From Alopecurus myosuroides (Eukaryota; Streptophyta; Magnoliopsida; Poales; Poaceae), in NCBI GenBank assembly GCA_028641055.1, contig CM054060.1:243254833-243318832 (forward strand): a stretch of 64,000 bases of DNA. The letters run 5' to 3'. Below, piece by piece: positions 1 to 10,160 of the stretch (its first letter is position 1; the number at the start of each line of letters is the position of its first letter). Made by a program: the position numbers and the translations under genes. The notes under the pieces are model-generated. The model was given only the letters and a program-made list of their open reading frames with translations. It searched no databases and was not told the DNA's origin.

Positions 1-687
1 AATGCCAGATTGTTAGGGCATAGTGCCTAGTATCCATTGTTAGTGTGTTCTACCGTTGTTGCAACTTGTTATGCTTAATGCTTGTCACTTTGGGCCCGAG
101 TGCCATGATCTCAGATCTAAACATGTTATTGTTTCATGAGTATAATTATGTTTCTTGATCATATCTGCAAGTTGTTTACACATGTCATTGTCCGGAACCC
201 GAGGCCCCAAAGTGACAGAAATTGGGACAACTGGAGGGGATGGTTATGATGTGAGGATCACGTGTGTTCACAGAGTGTTAATGCTTTTCTCCCGAGCTTT
301 ATTAAAAGGAGCACCTTAATTACCAGTAGTTTCCCTTGAGGCCGTGCTGAAAACGGGCTGGTAGGACAAAAGATGTTGTGCAAATTTCTCATTGCGAGCA
401 CGTATGACTATATTGGAACACATGCCTATGGTTTGCCTAGAACTTGGATGTTTTATTATTATTATCTACAATGCCCATGTTTATATTATTACATGACCTA
501 TCTTATCCATGCAACGCCCGTTCATCCATTCCCTTTGCCTACGGTACTTTAATCCTGCTGTTTCCCGCAATTGCTACTACTGTTATTATTTTATTCCTGC
601 TGTTATTTTACTACTACTGCTGCTATAAAACGGTTACCACTAATAAATTGTTGCGATCAAGTCTACTTTTAGTTGTTAAGGCTTATA
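1..687 (+). repeat. A1: 5' LTR, partial, of an Athila-type Ty3/gypsy element
   Basis: This segment matches the right half of the LTR seen complete at 60250-61603, so the window opens inside the 5' LTR of element A1. Compared with that copy and with 31407-32077, about 25 bp are missing near 670 and roughly 100 bp at the extreme 3' end, including the terminal CA. The sequence therefore passes directly from LTR into the primer-binding region near 687. It resembles Sabrina/WHAM-type LTRs of Triticeae; the name is from memory and unsearched. Confidence 0.85.
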
Positions 688-698
688 AGACTATTTTC

Positions 699-716
699 TG
701 GCACCGTTACGGGGGA
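699..716 (+). other. A1: degenerate primer-binding site (tRNA-Asp type)
   Basis: The 18 nt resemble the complement of the 3' end of plant tRNA-Asp (TGGCGCCGTTGCCGGGGA), with two mismatches. Athila-lineage elements commonly prime on tRNA-Asp. The site lies just behind the truncated LTR end and 60 bp ahead of the gag start. Confidence 0.65.
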
Positions 717-775
717 GCATAACTTTATTTATTTTCGCACTTGAACGTGATATTGTTTGCTGCAAGCCTTTCATC

Positions 776-2578
776 ATGGGAAAGACTCATGATGGAAAAG
801 TTCCTATATTACCATCCACTACAAGGAGAGGTACAACTCTCGACACCTCTGTTGCTCTTGATTCACCATCCGTTATGTGTAAGCTTCTTACACCACCACA
901 TGCTACACACACTGTTACTTGTGATGAGTATGAAAATGCTTCTGATACTTTTGATGGTGCTTCTACTGTGCTTGATGATACTGGTTCACTAGGTCTTTTC
1001 CTAGATGCTACAATTGCTAAATCCAAACAAATTGAAAGTGCTGAAATTCCTGTTGAAAGTATTGTTACACCTGTTAATTCACCTGAGCCTATTGATGATC
1101 TTGATGAAACTTATATTAAACTTAATGATGACTTTATTAAGGAAGCTCAAGCTACTATTGGTGCAAGTGATCTTAAGAGTCTTCTTGCAAGACATGCTTT
1201 TAAATATAAATCTTCTCTTGATGCTAAGTTTGCTACATCTCCCATACACATTAGAGATAAGGATTATGAATTCTCTCTAGATTTATCTTATATATCTATT
1301 GTTGGGAAGGAACCTTTTTGTGGAACTGAAAATAAAAGTGCTATGGAACATACGAATGAGCTTTCATCTTTGAGTAGTTTTTTTTCTGATGATACTAAGT
1401 TGCGTACTTATTTTGTTACCAAGATCTTCCCTTTCCCATTGAAAGATGAAGCTAAAACTTGGTTTAACAATTTGTCACCTGGATCTATTACTAGTCCTAT
1501 GGGTTTGGTTAATGCTTTCTTTCAAAAAAAAATTCCTGCTAGTGCTCAACATGTTGTTATGCAGGATATCTTTAACTTTGAACAAATTGAAGGAGAGAAA
1601 TTGCCTAAATCTTGGTCAAGGTTTTGTTCTTTAATAAGAGCTAGCCTTGGAAATCCATTACCTAAAAATGAGCTTCTAGATATATTTTATAATGGACTAA
1701 CTCTTGAATCTAGGACATACATGGATAGTTGTGCTGGTTGTGTTTTTAGTAAAAGAGCTCCAGAAGAAGCTAAGGAATTAATGGCTGAAATAGCCAAAAA
1801 TAATGATGATTGGAATATACCTAAGCCGACACCTACACCAGAACCAACACCAATACCAACACCCAAGAAGAGAGGGATGATTGAATTAAATGATGAAGTC
1901 ATGAAGGAAGCCAATAAATCTCTTAAAGAGAGGGGTATTAAATTCGAAGATGTGAAGAATTTACCTCCTATAGAAGAATTATGTAAGACAATTCCTCATC
2001 CATCAACAGTTGAGGTACACTATCTCCAATACTTTGATAATAGAGATATCCCCTACTCTAAACCACCGGATCAATCCTTAGATGAATTTGATAATTATGT
2101 TCTTAAGCAAGACAACTTTAATATGAGAGTGCAAAATCATCTTATGGAAAACTCTAGAGCTATTGATAATTTGCATCGTATTATTAAGAGAACCTCAAAT
2201 GATGTTAAAATGCTTGTTAAACATTTTCATATGGTTCAAACTCAAATTGATCAACTCACTTAAGTGCAAAAAGATATGCTAGCTAATCCTTCTAGAGAAA
2301 AACATGTTTGTGAAATAATTACTAGAAGTGGTGTTTATAATCAGGACCCCTTGTATCCTGAAGGACATCCTAGAAGAATTGAACAATATTCTCAGCAACC
2401 TAAAAACAATAGTTCTCCTTCTAAGAAAAATAAGAAGAGACATAAAACTGTTGTAGAATCTCTTGGACCTGCTAAAGATCCTAATAGTATATCTATTTCT
2501 GATGCTGAAACTGAAAGTGGTAATGAAAAAAGTGATGCTTCTGATAAAGAAGAAACTGTAGCTGAACCTGGAAAGTAA
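776..2578 (+). pseudogene. gag: A1: gag of a non-autonomous Athila-type element
   Basis: The ATG at 776 opens 495 codons, and after one in-frame TAA (2261-2263) the same frame stays open to 2578. Gag is the structural capsid protein that packages element RNA. A retrotransposon gag-type domain lies at about residues 190-330 (a KTWFNNL motif and a LDIFYNGL motif are visible). It is followed by a proline/threonine-rich linker (repeats of PTP near residue 350) and a lysine-rich C-terminal part. No CCHC zinc knuckle was seen. The same gene is at 32166 in A2, so the start choice is supported by two copies. A decayed gene. Confidence 0.85.
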
Positions 2579-2723
2579 ACTAAAACTGTGAAGTATACTA
2601 AGGAGGATTTCATTGCTAATAAACATGGTAATGAAAGAGCCTTGGGTACAAAAATCAATGCCTTTTCCTAATAAGAAACATAAATAAAAGGAAGAAGAAC
2701 ATTATAATAAATTCTGTGAGTGG

Positions 2724-3498
2724 ATGAAACCTTTGTTTTTGCAAATTCCTTTGACTGATGCTATTAAACTGCCTCCTTATTCTAAATATATGAAAGATAT
2801 TGTCTCTAACAAAAGGAAAATTCCTAATGAGGAAATTTCCACTATGCTTGCTAATTACTTTTTCAACGACAAGGTTCCAAAGAAGCTTGGAGATCCTGGT
2901 ATTCCTACTATCCCTTGTTCTATTAAAAATAATTATGTTAGAACTGCTTTATGTGACTTGGGAGATGGAGTTAGTGCTATGACTTTCTCTCTTTATAAGA
3001 GGCTCTCTCAGGAAAAATTGATACCCACTGATATATCTTTGCAAATGGCTCATAAATCTACTACTATTCCTGTTGGTATATGTGATAATGTTCCTATTCA
3101 AGTGACCATAATTATTTGATATTAACTGAATTTGTTGTGTTGGAAATGCCTGAAGATGATAATATGTCTATTATTCTTGGGAGACCTTTTCTTAACACTG
3201 CATGGGGCTGTTCTTGATTGCAATCAAGGAAAAGTAACTTTTAATGTTAATGATAGACCTTTTCTTAACAGTGCATGGGGCTGTTATTGATTGCAATCAA
3301 GGACAAGTAACTTTTAATGTTAATGATAAAGATCATACTTTTTATTTTTCCAAGAAGATTGATAGATATGGTCTAAATGCAATTGAAAATATTGAGACCA
3401 TCAAGATTAAAGAATTTTATTGTCCCATTCCAATGCCACCAAAAGAATATGAAATTGTTATGATTGGAACTATGTATATCAAGGTTGACGTAACATAA
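2724..3498 (+). pseudogene. A1: aspartic protease region, frameshifted
   Basis: Downstream of gag and in other frames, 2724-3119 encodes a segment with the Athila protease signature CDLGDG (canonical D-L/T-G-A/S) and 3244-3498 continues it. The protease would process Gag. The final residue of the usual DxGA/S box is changed, and a 73-bp tandem duplication at 3182-3327 further breaks the frame. No reverse transcriptase, RNase H or integrase follows, so this is a gag-PR-only element. The corresponding A2 region is at 34049-34734. Confidence 0.7.
3182..3327 (+). repeat. A1: 73-bp tandem duplication inside the protease gene
   Basis: Positions 3182-3254 and 3255-3327 are two head-to-tail copies with only a few mismatches, both beginning AGACCTTTTCTTAAC. 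The homologous stretch of A2 (about 34570-34645) has a single copy, so the duplication arose after the two elements separated. Confidence 0.9.
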
Positions 3499-4205
3499 TT
3501 ATTTAGCGATAAGCAAATTTTTACTTCATATAAAAATTATTCTGGTAACAAGACTTAATCAACCTTGTTATAAAATGATTTTGAATGAAGAGGACAACGT
3601 TTTCACCTTCCCCGTTATGTTTTCACCATGTTATCACCTTGCTACTTTAGCATAATAATGTTTTCCATCATCCATAGTCATGTTTTCTTCTTGATTATTG
3701 TGGTTATGCATGTTTTCATCATCCATACTTTTGTTTTCACCACTTCCACCTTTGTTTTCACTGGTTATTTGCCTTTTGGAGTGTCATAGAACCTATGTAG
3801 TTCTGGTTTTGGTTTTGTACTCCACTTTTCCACATTTGTTTTTCTGGGTTTTAATTAATTATTAAATTCTGAAAATACCTCGAAAATAAAGTTTCGCGAA
3901 AAATTCCAGAAAAATTATAATAATTTTTTACGTCAAATATGAGGCAGAGAGGCACCTGGGGCACCCCAGGGGGACCCACCAGTCAAGCACACCACAGGGT
4001 GGCGCGGCCAGCCCCTGGTGGCGCCTGGGCATGGTGTGGGGCCCCTGGCCCTACACTAACTCTCTCCCCTGCCAAAGATTCTCTTATCTCACCCCAAACT
4101 CAAAACATTTCCTGGAACCCGAGTTCTTGCTTTTCTTCCTCGAAATTTTTTGATCTCTTTGCTCAGCTCACCATTGTTGCTGAAATTTGGTGCATTCACT
4201 CTCCG
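3499..4205 (+). promoter_or_regulatory. A1: noncoding spacer with GC-rich leader ahead of the env-like gene
   Basis: After the protease remnant come the TGTTTTCACC repeats, an AT-rich stretch, and from about 3940 a GC-rich block (proline-like CCCAGGGGGACCC runs) that ends in a 5'-UTR-like stretch to 4205. A2 has the same block, split by element C (35284-35385 and 50199-50367). The order GC-rich block, leader, GT-AG intron, ORF resembles an internal promoter and first exon, but no clear TATA box was found. Confidence 0.35.
3590..3780 (+). repeat. A1: degenerate TGTTTTCACC motif repeats
   Basis: A decamer close to TGTTTTCACC recurs irregularly about ten times (for example ATGTTTTCACCATG), with diverged spacers. 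The same array is present in A2 at 34919-35100. It lies between the protease gene and the GC-rich leader of the env-like gene. No protein is encoded. Confidence 0.6.
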
Positions 4206-4426
4206 GTATGTGACTCCTCCGATTATCCAAGTAGAATTTTGTTTGGTGGAGTATTTCTTGAGTATTTTGGTCATGTAGGTGAAAGCTTATGTGAGTTTGC
4301 ATGCTTGATTTGAGTGGAAATAATATAGGTTTGATGCATGTTTAGCTCTCCTATAAGTCTCTATGGTAGTTTCCACCTTGTAGTTGCTTGAAATCAATTT
4401 TTGTGATGATTGTAAAAAAAATTCAG
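4206..4426 (+). other. A1: candidate intron just before the env-like start codon
   Basis: The donor CTCCG|GTATGTGAC and the acceptor ATTCAG|AGATGGAG flank 221 bp. A2 has the same pair, CTCCG|GTATGTGAC at 50368 and TTTTTTCAG|AGATGG at 50587 (220 bp). The ATG of the env-like ORF follows the acceptor by two bases in both copies. This fits expression of the ORF from a spliced RNA, as reported for some envelope-class plant gypsy elements; splicing here is inferred. Confidence 0.45.
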
Positions 4427-4832
4427 AGATGGAGCACAATGTGCATCAACTAAACCAACATGAGTTGGAGTTGCATGAGGTCATGCATGTGCACCATGAA
4501 GAAATAGTGTTTCCAGCGATCTATCCATGCCATGAATTCATGTGCAATATGAGAATTCTGCAGGATTTCTATACTCTTGTGCAAAATGCAGGATTGGACC
4601 GATTCATTGAGGATGAACCTACCCAACATATTAAACTAACTATGTATGTGGTGCAGGACTTTCGCTTTAGCTGGTATTTGTCTAACCCTATGGTCCATTA
4701 CAAAATTTATAATAAAGTTGTAGACTTGCCTTTCAGTGATTTTTGTGCAGCTATCAAGGTGCCACAATGGTGTTCATGTGAGAAAATAAGAGGGCAACCC
4801 AAACCACTGCTGGATTTATATGGGGACATTTG

Positions 4833-5047
4833 TTTTTTTTAGACAATGATACCGTAGGGGAAAACCCCTACGGTGTAGATTTTCTATTAATTATAAGAGG
4901 GGTAAAATACAAGAAAGAGAGAGGCAAGGATTACATCAAGGGGGGAAGAAGTGGAACAAAATAAAGGAGACCATTAAGAAAATGTAGAAAAAACCCAATC
5001 CAGAAGGTTTGGGACTAAAGCTGGTTTCACCCTGTGCTGGTGACATC
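4833..5047 (-). mobile_element. 5'-truncated LINE or SINE retroposon with 13-bp TSD
   Basis: A 215-bp insertion is flanked by identical 13-bp copies of ATGGGGACATTTG (4820-4832 and 5048-5060). On the plus strand it begins with a run of eight T, so it is a minus-strand insertion with a short poly-A tail. The empty site can be seen in A2 near 50990. Long TSD plus A tail indicates target-primed reverse transcription. No coding capacity remains. Whether it is a LINE 3' end or a SINE cannot be settled without a search. Confidence 0.85.
4851..4874. repeat. Perfect 10-bp stem-loop at the retroposon 3' end
   Basis: ACCGTAGGGG and CCCCTACGGT form a perfect 10-bp stem with an AAAA loop, 18 bp from the poly-A end of the retroposon. 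Such 3' hairpins can be recognised by the reverse transcriptase of LINEs and their SINE partners; the role here is inferred from position. Confidence 0.7.
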
Positions 5048-5642
5048 ATGGGGACATTTGTCAAGGCATAAGCTTCACGGGGGAGAGTGGTAAAATACGA
5101 GAAATTCAAATCCCATCCATTCGATACTTTTCTTATTTTACTTCTAAATGTGTGTTAGCTAGAAAAACTGCCAGCAAGCTATCTGTTTATGATCTGGCTT
5201 TTATCTCAGCTTCTTTAAGACATGATAGGTCTTATAACTTTGGTGCTTTACTTTCTTACCGTCTCTCACTTAACCGTGAGAAGGGCGGAATTTCTGGAGG
5301 TCTTATTGCCTCTCGGTTGCTAGCTTTTCATGGTGTGGAGCCACACCCTCTAGACCTTCAGTTTCCTTTAGAGAGGCTAGGCCTTATTTCCATGATTCAA
5401 CATAAGTTTCTCTCTACCCATGCTAACCTGAACAATTTATCTTTTGGAATAATTTTTCCAAACAATCCAGGTGGAGAGTGACTAAAACTGATAGAGTAGT
5501 ACTCCTGCCTGCACCTCTTTTGTTTAACCTTAATGGCAGGCAAGGATGGTCACTTTCTGAGAGTGAGTTGGATGCATATATTGAGCAGCACCCCCAACAT
5601 GCGGAGGATGCTGGAGAGGGGGACAATAGTGATTTCGTCTAG

Positions 5643-7697
5643 CCCTCCGACACTGCGGGGATTCCATACAAGCACTCCGGTTATGACTACGCGTCTGCTG
5701 CTTCATCTTCTTCATGGGTGCCCGAGTACGACCATGCTAGGGACGACCCGCCACATTGGGGTTACTTCCCGTGCCGTGATTGATCTCCACTTAGGCCAAA
5801 AGCCTAAGCTTGGGGGGAGGTATACCGACATCACACTCATCTATATATCATATTTCTATCGGTTCTTTGTATATACATGTCTTCATTTCTTTCGTTCATT
5901 TTCGCTTCTTTCGTTTATCTTTGTTTTTATTGTTTTGTTCTTGCTTTCCAAAACACAAAAGGACCAAAAAAATATTTCTGTTGTTTCTCTTTAATTGCTT
6001 CTTTAGTTTCTTTTGTTTGTTTGCTTTACTTTCTCGTTTCAGTTTAATATTGAAAAATCCAAAAATATTTGTTGTTCTCCTTTGGTTTTGTAAAGTTTGT
6101 TGCAGAGTTCACCGGTCTTCCGTGTCTCCATTGGAGTTTGGTTGTCATTCTATATTATTTAATCCACACGAGTGAAGAGCAATAACGACGATTTACGACA
6201 ATTCAAGTTGTGGTGAGAGACTGATATGAACTCTGTTTGTTTTCATTTTTGTACATATACTCATCCATGTGGACATGCTTAGTTTGTTCGTGTAAGGTGT
6301 ATGTTATTTAATTGATGCTTATTAGTTCATCATCTCTCATGTTTATTTCCAACTTATTAATATAAGATAGCATGTCGTATAAATGTTTGCTTGCATTGTT
6401 TTATTCATAGAAGGGTATGACATTGTGGTATCTCCAACTGATTGTTTCGCTTGAATCGACTTGGCACATGCTCACGCATGCATATGACTGAAAACAAAAA
6501 GTCAATTAAGCCTCGATGATTTATTTTACCTCAGAGTATTTGTATCACTTTTATGCCCCTGTTAATTTTGTTTTGTTGCAAGCATGATTATGACAGTTGT
6601 TGCTCTCTTGATTGCCGCTCCCCGTCTATTGCTAGCCTTCACATGTACTAAGTATGACCTCTACTCGTGCATTCAACTCCCAAAACCCAAAGTTTTCCAA
6701 ATGAGTCCACCATAACTACCTGTATGTGGTATTTAACCGCCACTCCAAGTAAATTTCTCATGTGCTACCTTTAAAACCTTCAAAAATTATTCCTGTTTTG
6801 TGCCTCTGTTTTAGCTCATGAGGACGTAAATAGAGAATCTTTATTTCACCTATTGATTGGATTTCACACCCTGGATTAGTGGCTTCATCCATTTAACCAA
6901 ATGATAGAAGAGCTGGCAGCAGGGTGCCCAACCCCAAAATTGGTTACTATAAATTCTCTTCACTATTTTGCCCCTGATTTATCAGTCGAAGCATAATTGT
7001 GTAAACAAAAGATAAAGAGGGATGACCTTGTACCCAGATGTGTCCTTCTATGGGAGCCGCTCTTGTGAAGTCTAGTTGGCTTGTGACATACTATATTGTC
7101 TGTTTACCATTCGTTGACATAAGCATACACCTCTCTAAAAAAATGTTTTCAATACCTCTGTTTCATAAAATAAAAGCTCTAGCACATGAGTTAACCCCTG
7201 CTTCCCTCTTCAAAGGGTCTTTCTTTTATTTTTATGTTTAGTCTTCACCTTCTCACTTTATGCACCTTCTTGAGAGCATGGTTGTCATTATTAGTGTAAT
7301 GTGCTTGTCCCACAACACGGTTGATTGTGGTATAACTCTGATGCTTATATCTTTTGATATCTTTACTTCGAGTCTTTATTTGAACTTCAGAGGTGCTCTG
7401 GCATTTATGTTTTGCTCCATTATTATGGGCAAACGGGTACACTTTATCATACCCTATTATGAGCATTGCAATCATGTAGATTGATATACTTTATGTTGTT
7501 TATTATTAGTTTGTTGGTATCTCTTCATGGTTTTCATAACTGCTAGGTAAATTTTATTTTTCATACATCTTATTATGAATTTCCTAAGAACTTGATCATA
7601 TAGTGAGTATATTTACATCATATGAAATAAATGTGTTCGTAAAAGTACTTTTTATCCCACTTTTGTCACTGAATTGCTTGAGGACAAGCAATAAGCT
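5643..7697 (+). other. A1: long 3' noncoding region
   Basis: About 2.05 kb between the env-like stop and the terminal polypurine tract, AT-rich, with many stops in all frames. It is collinear with 58240-60235 of A2, so it is a fixed part of the family. The only structured site noticed is an internal polypurine tract at 5806-5820. Confidence 0.7.
5806..5820 (+). other. A1: internal polypurine tract-like site
   Basis: AAGCTTGGGGGGAGG closely resembles the terminal polypurine tract of the same element (about 7698-7712). A2 has the same internal site at 58309-58322. It lies about 1.9 kb upstream of the 3' LTR. It could act as a second plus-strand primer or be an old LTR-junction relic. Confidence 0.5.
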
Positions 7698-7712
7698 AGG
7701 CTTGGGGGGAGT
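7698..7712 (+). other. A1: polypurine tract before the 3' LTR
   Basis: A purine run AGG-CTT-GGGGGGAG sits directly against the LTR start TGATATGTCC at 7713. This is the usual plus-strand primer position and fixes the LTR boundary. Confidence 0.85.
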
Positions 7713-8441
7713 TGATATGTCCAAAACGTATCTCCTTTTCTGAACACTTTTGCTATTGTTTGTCTCTAAACTTGTGAGTTTTGGATACAACTAACATGGA
7801 CTAACGCTGTTTTTAGCAGAATTACCTTGGTGTCTTGTTTTTGTGCAGAAAAATCAACTTTTGGGAAAATGCCCAGAAAAGATTCCAAAGACCTTAAAAC
7901 ACCCGAAGACCCCCAGAGCCAGAAGGAGTCCCGGAGAGGGGCCAGGAGGAGGCCACACCACCCCTATGCGCCCCCTAGGCGGCGCCGCCTAGTGGTGTGG
8001 GTCCCCCAGGCACCCCCTTGGGCTCCACTTTCGACTACTTATCGCTCATAACCCTAAAACAACAGGGGTTCGTCATATTCCACAAAAACACAACAGAGCG
8101 CCGCCGCCACCTCAAAACTCAATTCGGGGATCAGAAGTTCTTGTTCTGGCGCCTTGCTGGGACAGGGATTTGAAGGAGATCATCGCCCTCGTCACCGCCA
8201 CCTCTTCTCCATCAACCATTCATGTTTCCCCCGACCATGTGTGAGTAAACACCACTGTAGGCTGAGAGGGATGGAAGGGATTGGATGAGATTGATCACGT
8301 AATAATGCCAGATTTTTAGGGCATAGTGCCTAGTATCCATTGTTAGCGTTTTCTACCGTTGTTGCAACTTGTTATGCTTAATGCTTTTCACTTTGGGCCC
8401 GAGTGCCATGATCTCATATCTGAACATGTTATTGTTTCATG
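7713..8441 (+). repeat. A1: 3' LTR, truncated on the right
   Basis: It begins TGATATGTCCAAAACGTATC and is collinear with the LTRs at 13369 and 60250 for about 730 bp. At 8441 homology stops abruptly (…ATTGTTTCATG, then unrelated Copia-like sequence). The remaining roughly 600 bp of LTR are absent or reduced to the relic described at 10161-13095. Confidence 0.85.
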
Positions 8442-8577
8442 GGCAAGTGGGGATTAGCCCACATATCCCACATAATTTCTCTATGTACCGTGGGTGTCCA
8501 TTTAAACTGTTATGTAGGCTTGGGTAGTGGGCGCCGTGGGCAGCCCACTTCCACCTGCATCCTGAAGAAATAATGAC

Positions 8578-9009
8578 ATGCCCTCTTATTCTTCAAGTGT
8601 TGACCGTCTCCCTCCCCCCACCGAGGAAAATGTGAAACAACTTAACTGGTTCCAGAGGACTTTTCTTTGCACGCGGATGGTTATCCACAAGGAGAACCAT
8701 GATCTTTATGTCCAGAACAAGAACATCACCCATAACCAGGGTATCCTTTTCAAGAACATGGAGGAACTTCAAGGGAAGAAGAAGTTTGCTAGTGCGGAGG
8801 GTGAGAGCTCTGAGAAAAGTGATAAGTGTGTCTCGACCATTCCCTACAACAAATGGGACTTTGAAGTTGTCAACTGGGCTGCCTTCAGTGAAATCACCTC
8901 TCAGCCTTCCACCTCCAATGTGGCCAAAGGGAAGCGAGCTGCTGACGACGAGGAAGAATCCGGGTTTGATGGTAATGACGAGGACCAGGAGGATGAGGAC
9001 TTCGAGTGA
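8578..9009 (+). pseudogene. C-terminal fragment of a Copia/Sirevirus ORF
   Basis: This gives 143 codons, with a charged helical middle (HKENHDLYVQNKN) and a strongly acidic C-terminus ending DEDQEDEDFE before TGA. It is located upstream of the purine tract and LTR-like segment, where Sireviruses carry gag-pol ends or an extra env-like gene. No catalytic motif is visible. The start is not trustworthy because the element is 5'-truncated. Confidence 0.4.
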
Positions 9010-9174
9010 CCTATGGGATCCGTAGAATCGCTCTTCTCTCTTGTTGGTGTTTTGATGCCAAAGGGGGATAAGTTGCTCTAGTAGGTCATGGGGATTTGCA
9101 GGGTCAGGCACAAGCATTTGCCTTTACCATTTCTTAAGATCTTGTGCCCCTTTAAAATTTGTGTGTTTTATGTT

Positions 9175-9238
9175 TGTTGAACCATTTGCTATTTGCTTTA
9201 TGTGGTTGTTGAACCATTTGCTATTTGCTTTATGTGGT
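9175..9238 (+). repeat. 32-bp tandem duplication
   Basis: Two perfect head-to-tail 32-bp copies (9175-9206 and 9207-9238), each starting TGTTGAACCATTTGC, lie in the noncoding 3' part of the Copia remnant. Confidence 0.9.
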
Positions 9239-9518
9239 TATGAGACATGGTATTATCTTCTATGGTTAAGATCACTTTTTTAGAATGCAATGATATCCTC
9301 GATATTTTCTCATTCATTATGCAAAAGGTACGATCTCCACCATTTCTTGAAATTATGTCTCCTTTCTATCATGTTGTTGTTTCCTTCTAGTTCGGCTTAG
9401 CACCTAGAAGTGGTGCTTCCTAAATATTTAGGACACAGATTTAGGGGAGCCATTCTATCCCTTGAAACATGATATTCATTGTATCTATGCTTTATCTTTG
9501 CAAATCCTAGTGTTGTCA

Positions 9519-9587
9519 TCTAACACCAAAAATAGGGAGATTGATTGAACATTTTGTGTTCTCCCTATTTTTGTTTTAAGTGTTAGA
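9519..9587. repeat. Large inverted repeat at the Copia purine-tract/LTR junction
   Basis: TCTAACACCAAAAATAGGGA (9519 onward) is mirrored by TCTCCCTATTTTTG plus GTGTTAGA (9560-9587) around a loop of about 19 nt, with a 6-nt bulge in the second arm. The first arm contains the purine-rich tract expected just before the LTR. Confidence 0.7.
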
Positions 9588-9689
9588 TAAGTACACTGGT
9601 GATAACTTAACCTTGTGTCAAGTGCTACAGGTGTTTAGGTTACACCATCATGAAAGCATGGCATACAAATAGCAAAGAAGAGCAACTTT

Positions 9690-10040
9690 CTAGCTGTCTG
9701 AAGATTTCAGGCCGGAGACTCTGGTTTCCTTGATCGGAGTCTCCAGTGTGCAAGGACTAGGAACTTCCCCCGGAAACTTTGGTCTTCCTCACTTAACCAA
9801 GGTTGCTACTTGGTGTTTTCTTGCAGATGCTATATCCGGAGTCTCCCCGAAGTAAGCCTGGAGACTCCGATCCCCTTCGTGGAGTTTTTGGTGAAAGATA
9901 TAGATGCCCTGTCCGGAGTGTCCCCGGAGAATCTGGCCTTCTGAAGATGCTCAAAGTTGAAAGAGACAGTTGCCTACTCTGGAGACACCCTGGAATCTCC
10001 CCAGAATCTTGCAAGTCTCCGGCCTAGGCTGGAGACTCCA
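9690..10040 (+). promoter_or_regulatory. Cluster of CCGGAGACTCC-type motifs upstream of a TATA box
   Basis: Variants of GGAGACTCC and its reverse complement GGAGTCTCC occur about ten times in 350 bp, often as adjacent inverted pairs (for example TATCCGGAGTCTCC followed by CTGGAGACTCCG). TATAAATA lies downstream at 10079-10086. Repeated palindromic motifs ahead of the LTR promoter are described for Sireviruses; binding proteins are unknown. Confidence 0.55.
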
Positions 10041-10078
10041 GGGTAAGTTGCCCTGCAATGGCTAGAATTGGATAGGGG

Positions 10079-10086
10079 TATAAATA
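10079..10086 (+). promoter_or_regulatory. TATA box of the Copia LTR fragment
   Basis: GGGGTATAAATACCCCTCTC is a strong plant TATA context, just downstream of the palindromic motif cluster. Confidence 0.6.
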
Positions 10087-10160
10087 CCCCTCTCCTTCCC
10101 CAAAGGGTTAGCTCGTCCAACATTGAAGGCACCATTAATTGAGCTCACGCTGACATGTTG

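Larger units (their letters stand above)
4429..5642 (+). pseudogene. A1: env-like / Athila ORF, disrupted
   Basis: The ATG at 4429 opens a frame to 4842 containing the histidine-rich N-terminus (MEHNVHQLNQHELELHE) and a globular region. It is interrupted by a retroposon at 4833-5047, resumes in the same frame over 5152-5481, and after a frameshift ends at a stop at 5640-5642 behind an acidic tail (DNSDFV). The sequence recalls the Athila ORF family found in the envelope position of Athila elements; its function is not known. No transmembrane segment or signal peptide is evident. The A2 copy is at 50590-58239. Confidence 0.6.
8442..10160 (+). mobile_element. Sirevirus-like Ty1/copia fragment (3' end plus partial LTR)
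   Basis: The fragment holds the end of an ORF (8578-9009), a tract reading GATGCCAAAGGGGGATAAG, a hairpin/purine tract near 9530, then an LTR-like stretch with clustered GGAGACTCC / GGAGTCTCC palindromic motifs and a TATA box (10079). Palindromic motifs upstream of the LTR TATA box and a purine tract before it are known traits of Sireviruses (Maximus/Barbara-like in wheat). No TSD or 5' portion was found, so this is a truncated remnant. Classification is from architecture, not a search. Confidence 0.5.

Noticed and set aside
3590..3780. Possible CRISPR-like or satellite array of TGTTTTCACC
   Set aside because: Spacing is irregular, units decay, and the setting is a plant retrotransposon; only a degenerate motif cluster.
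8593..9117. Minus-strand 174-codon ORF
   Set aside because: Antisense shadow of the acidic plus-strand ORF at 8578-9009; no motif.
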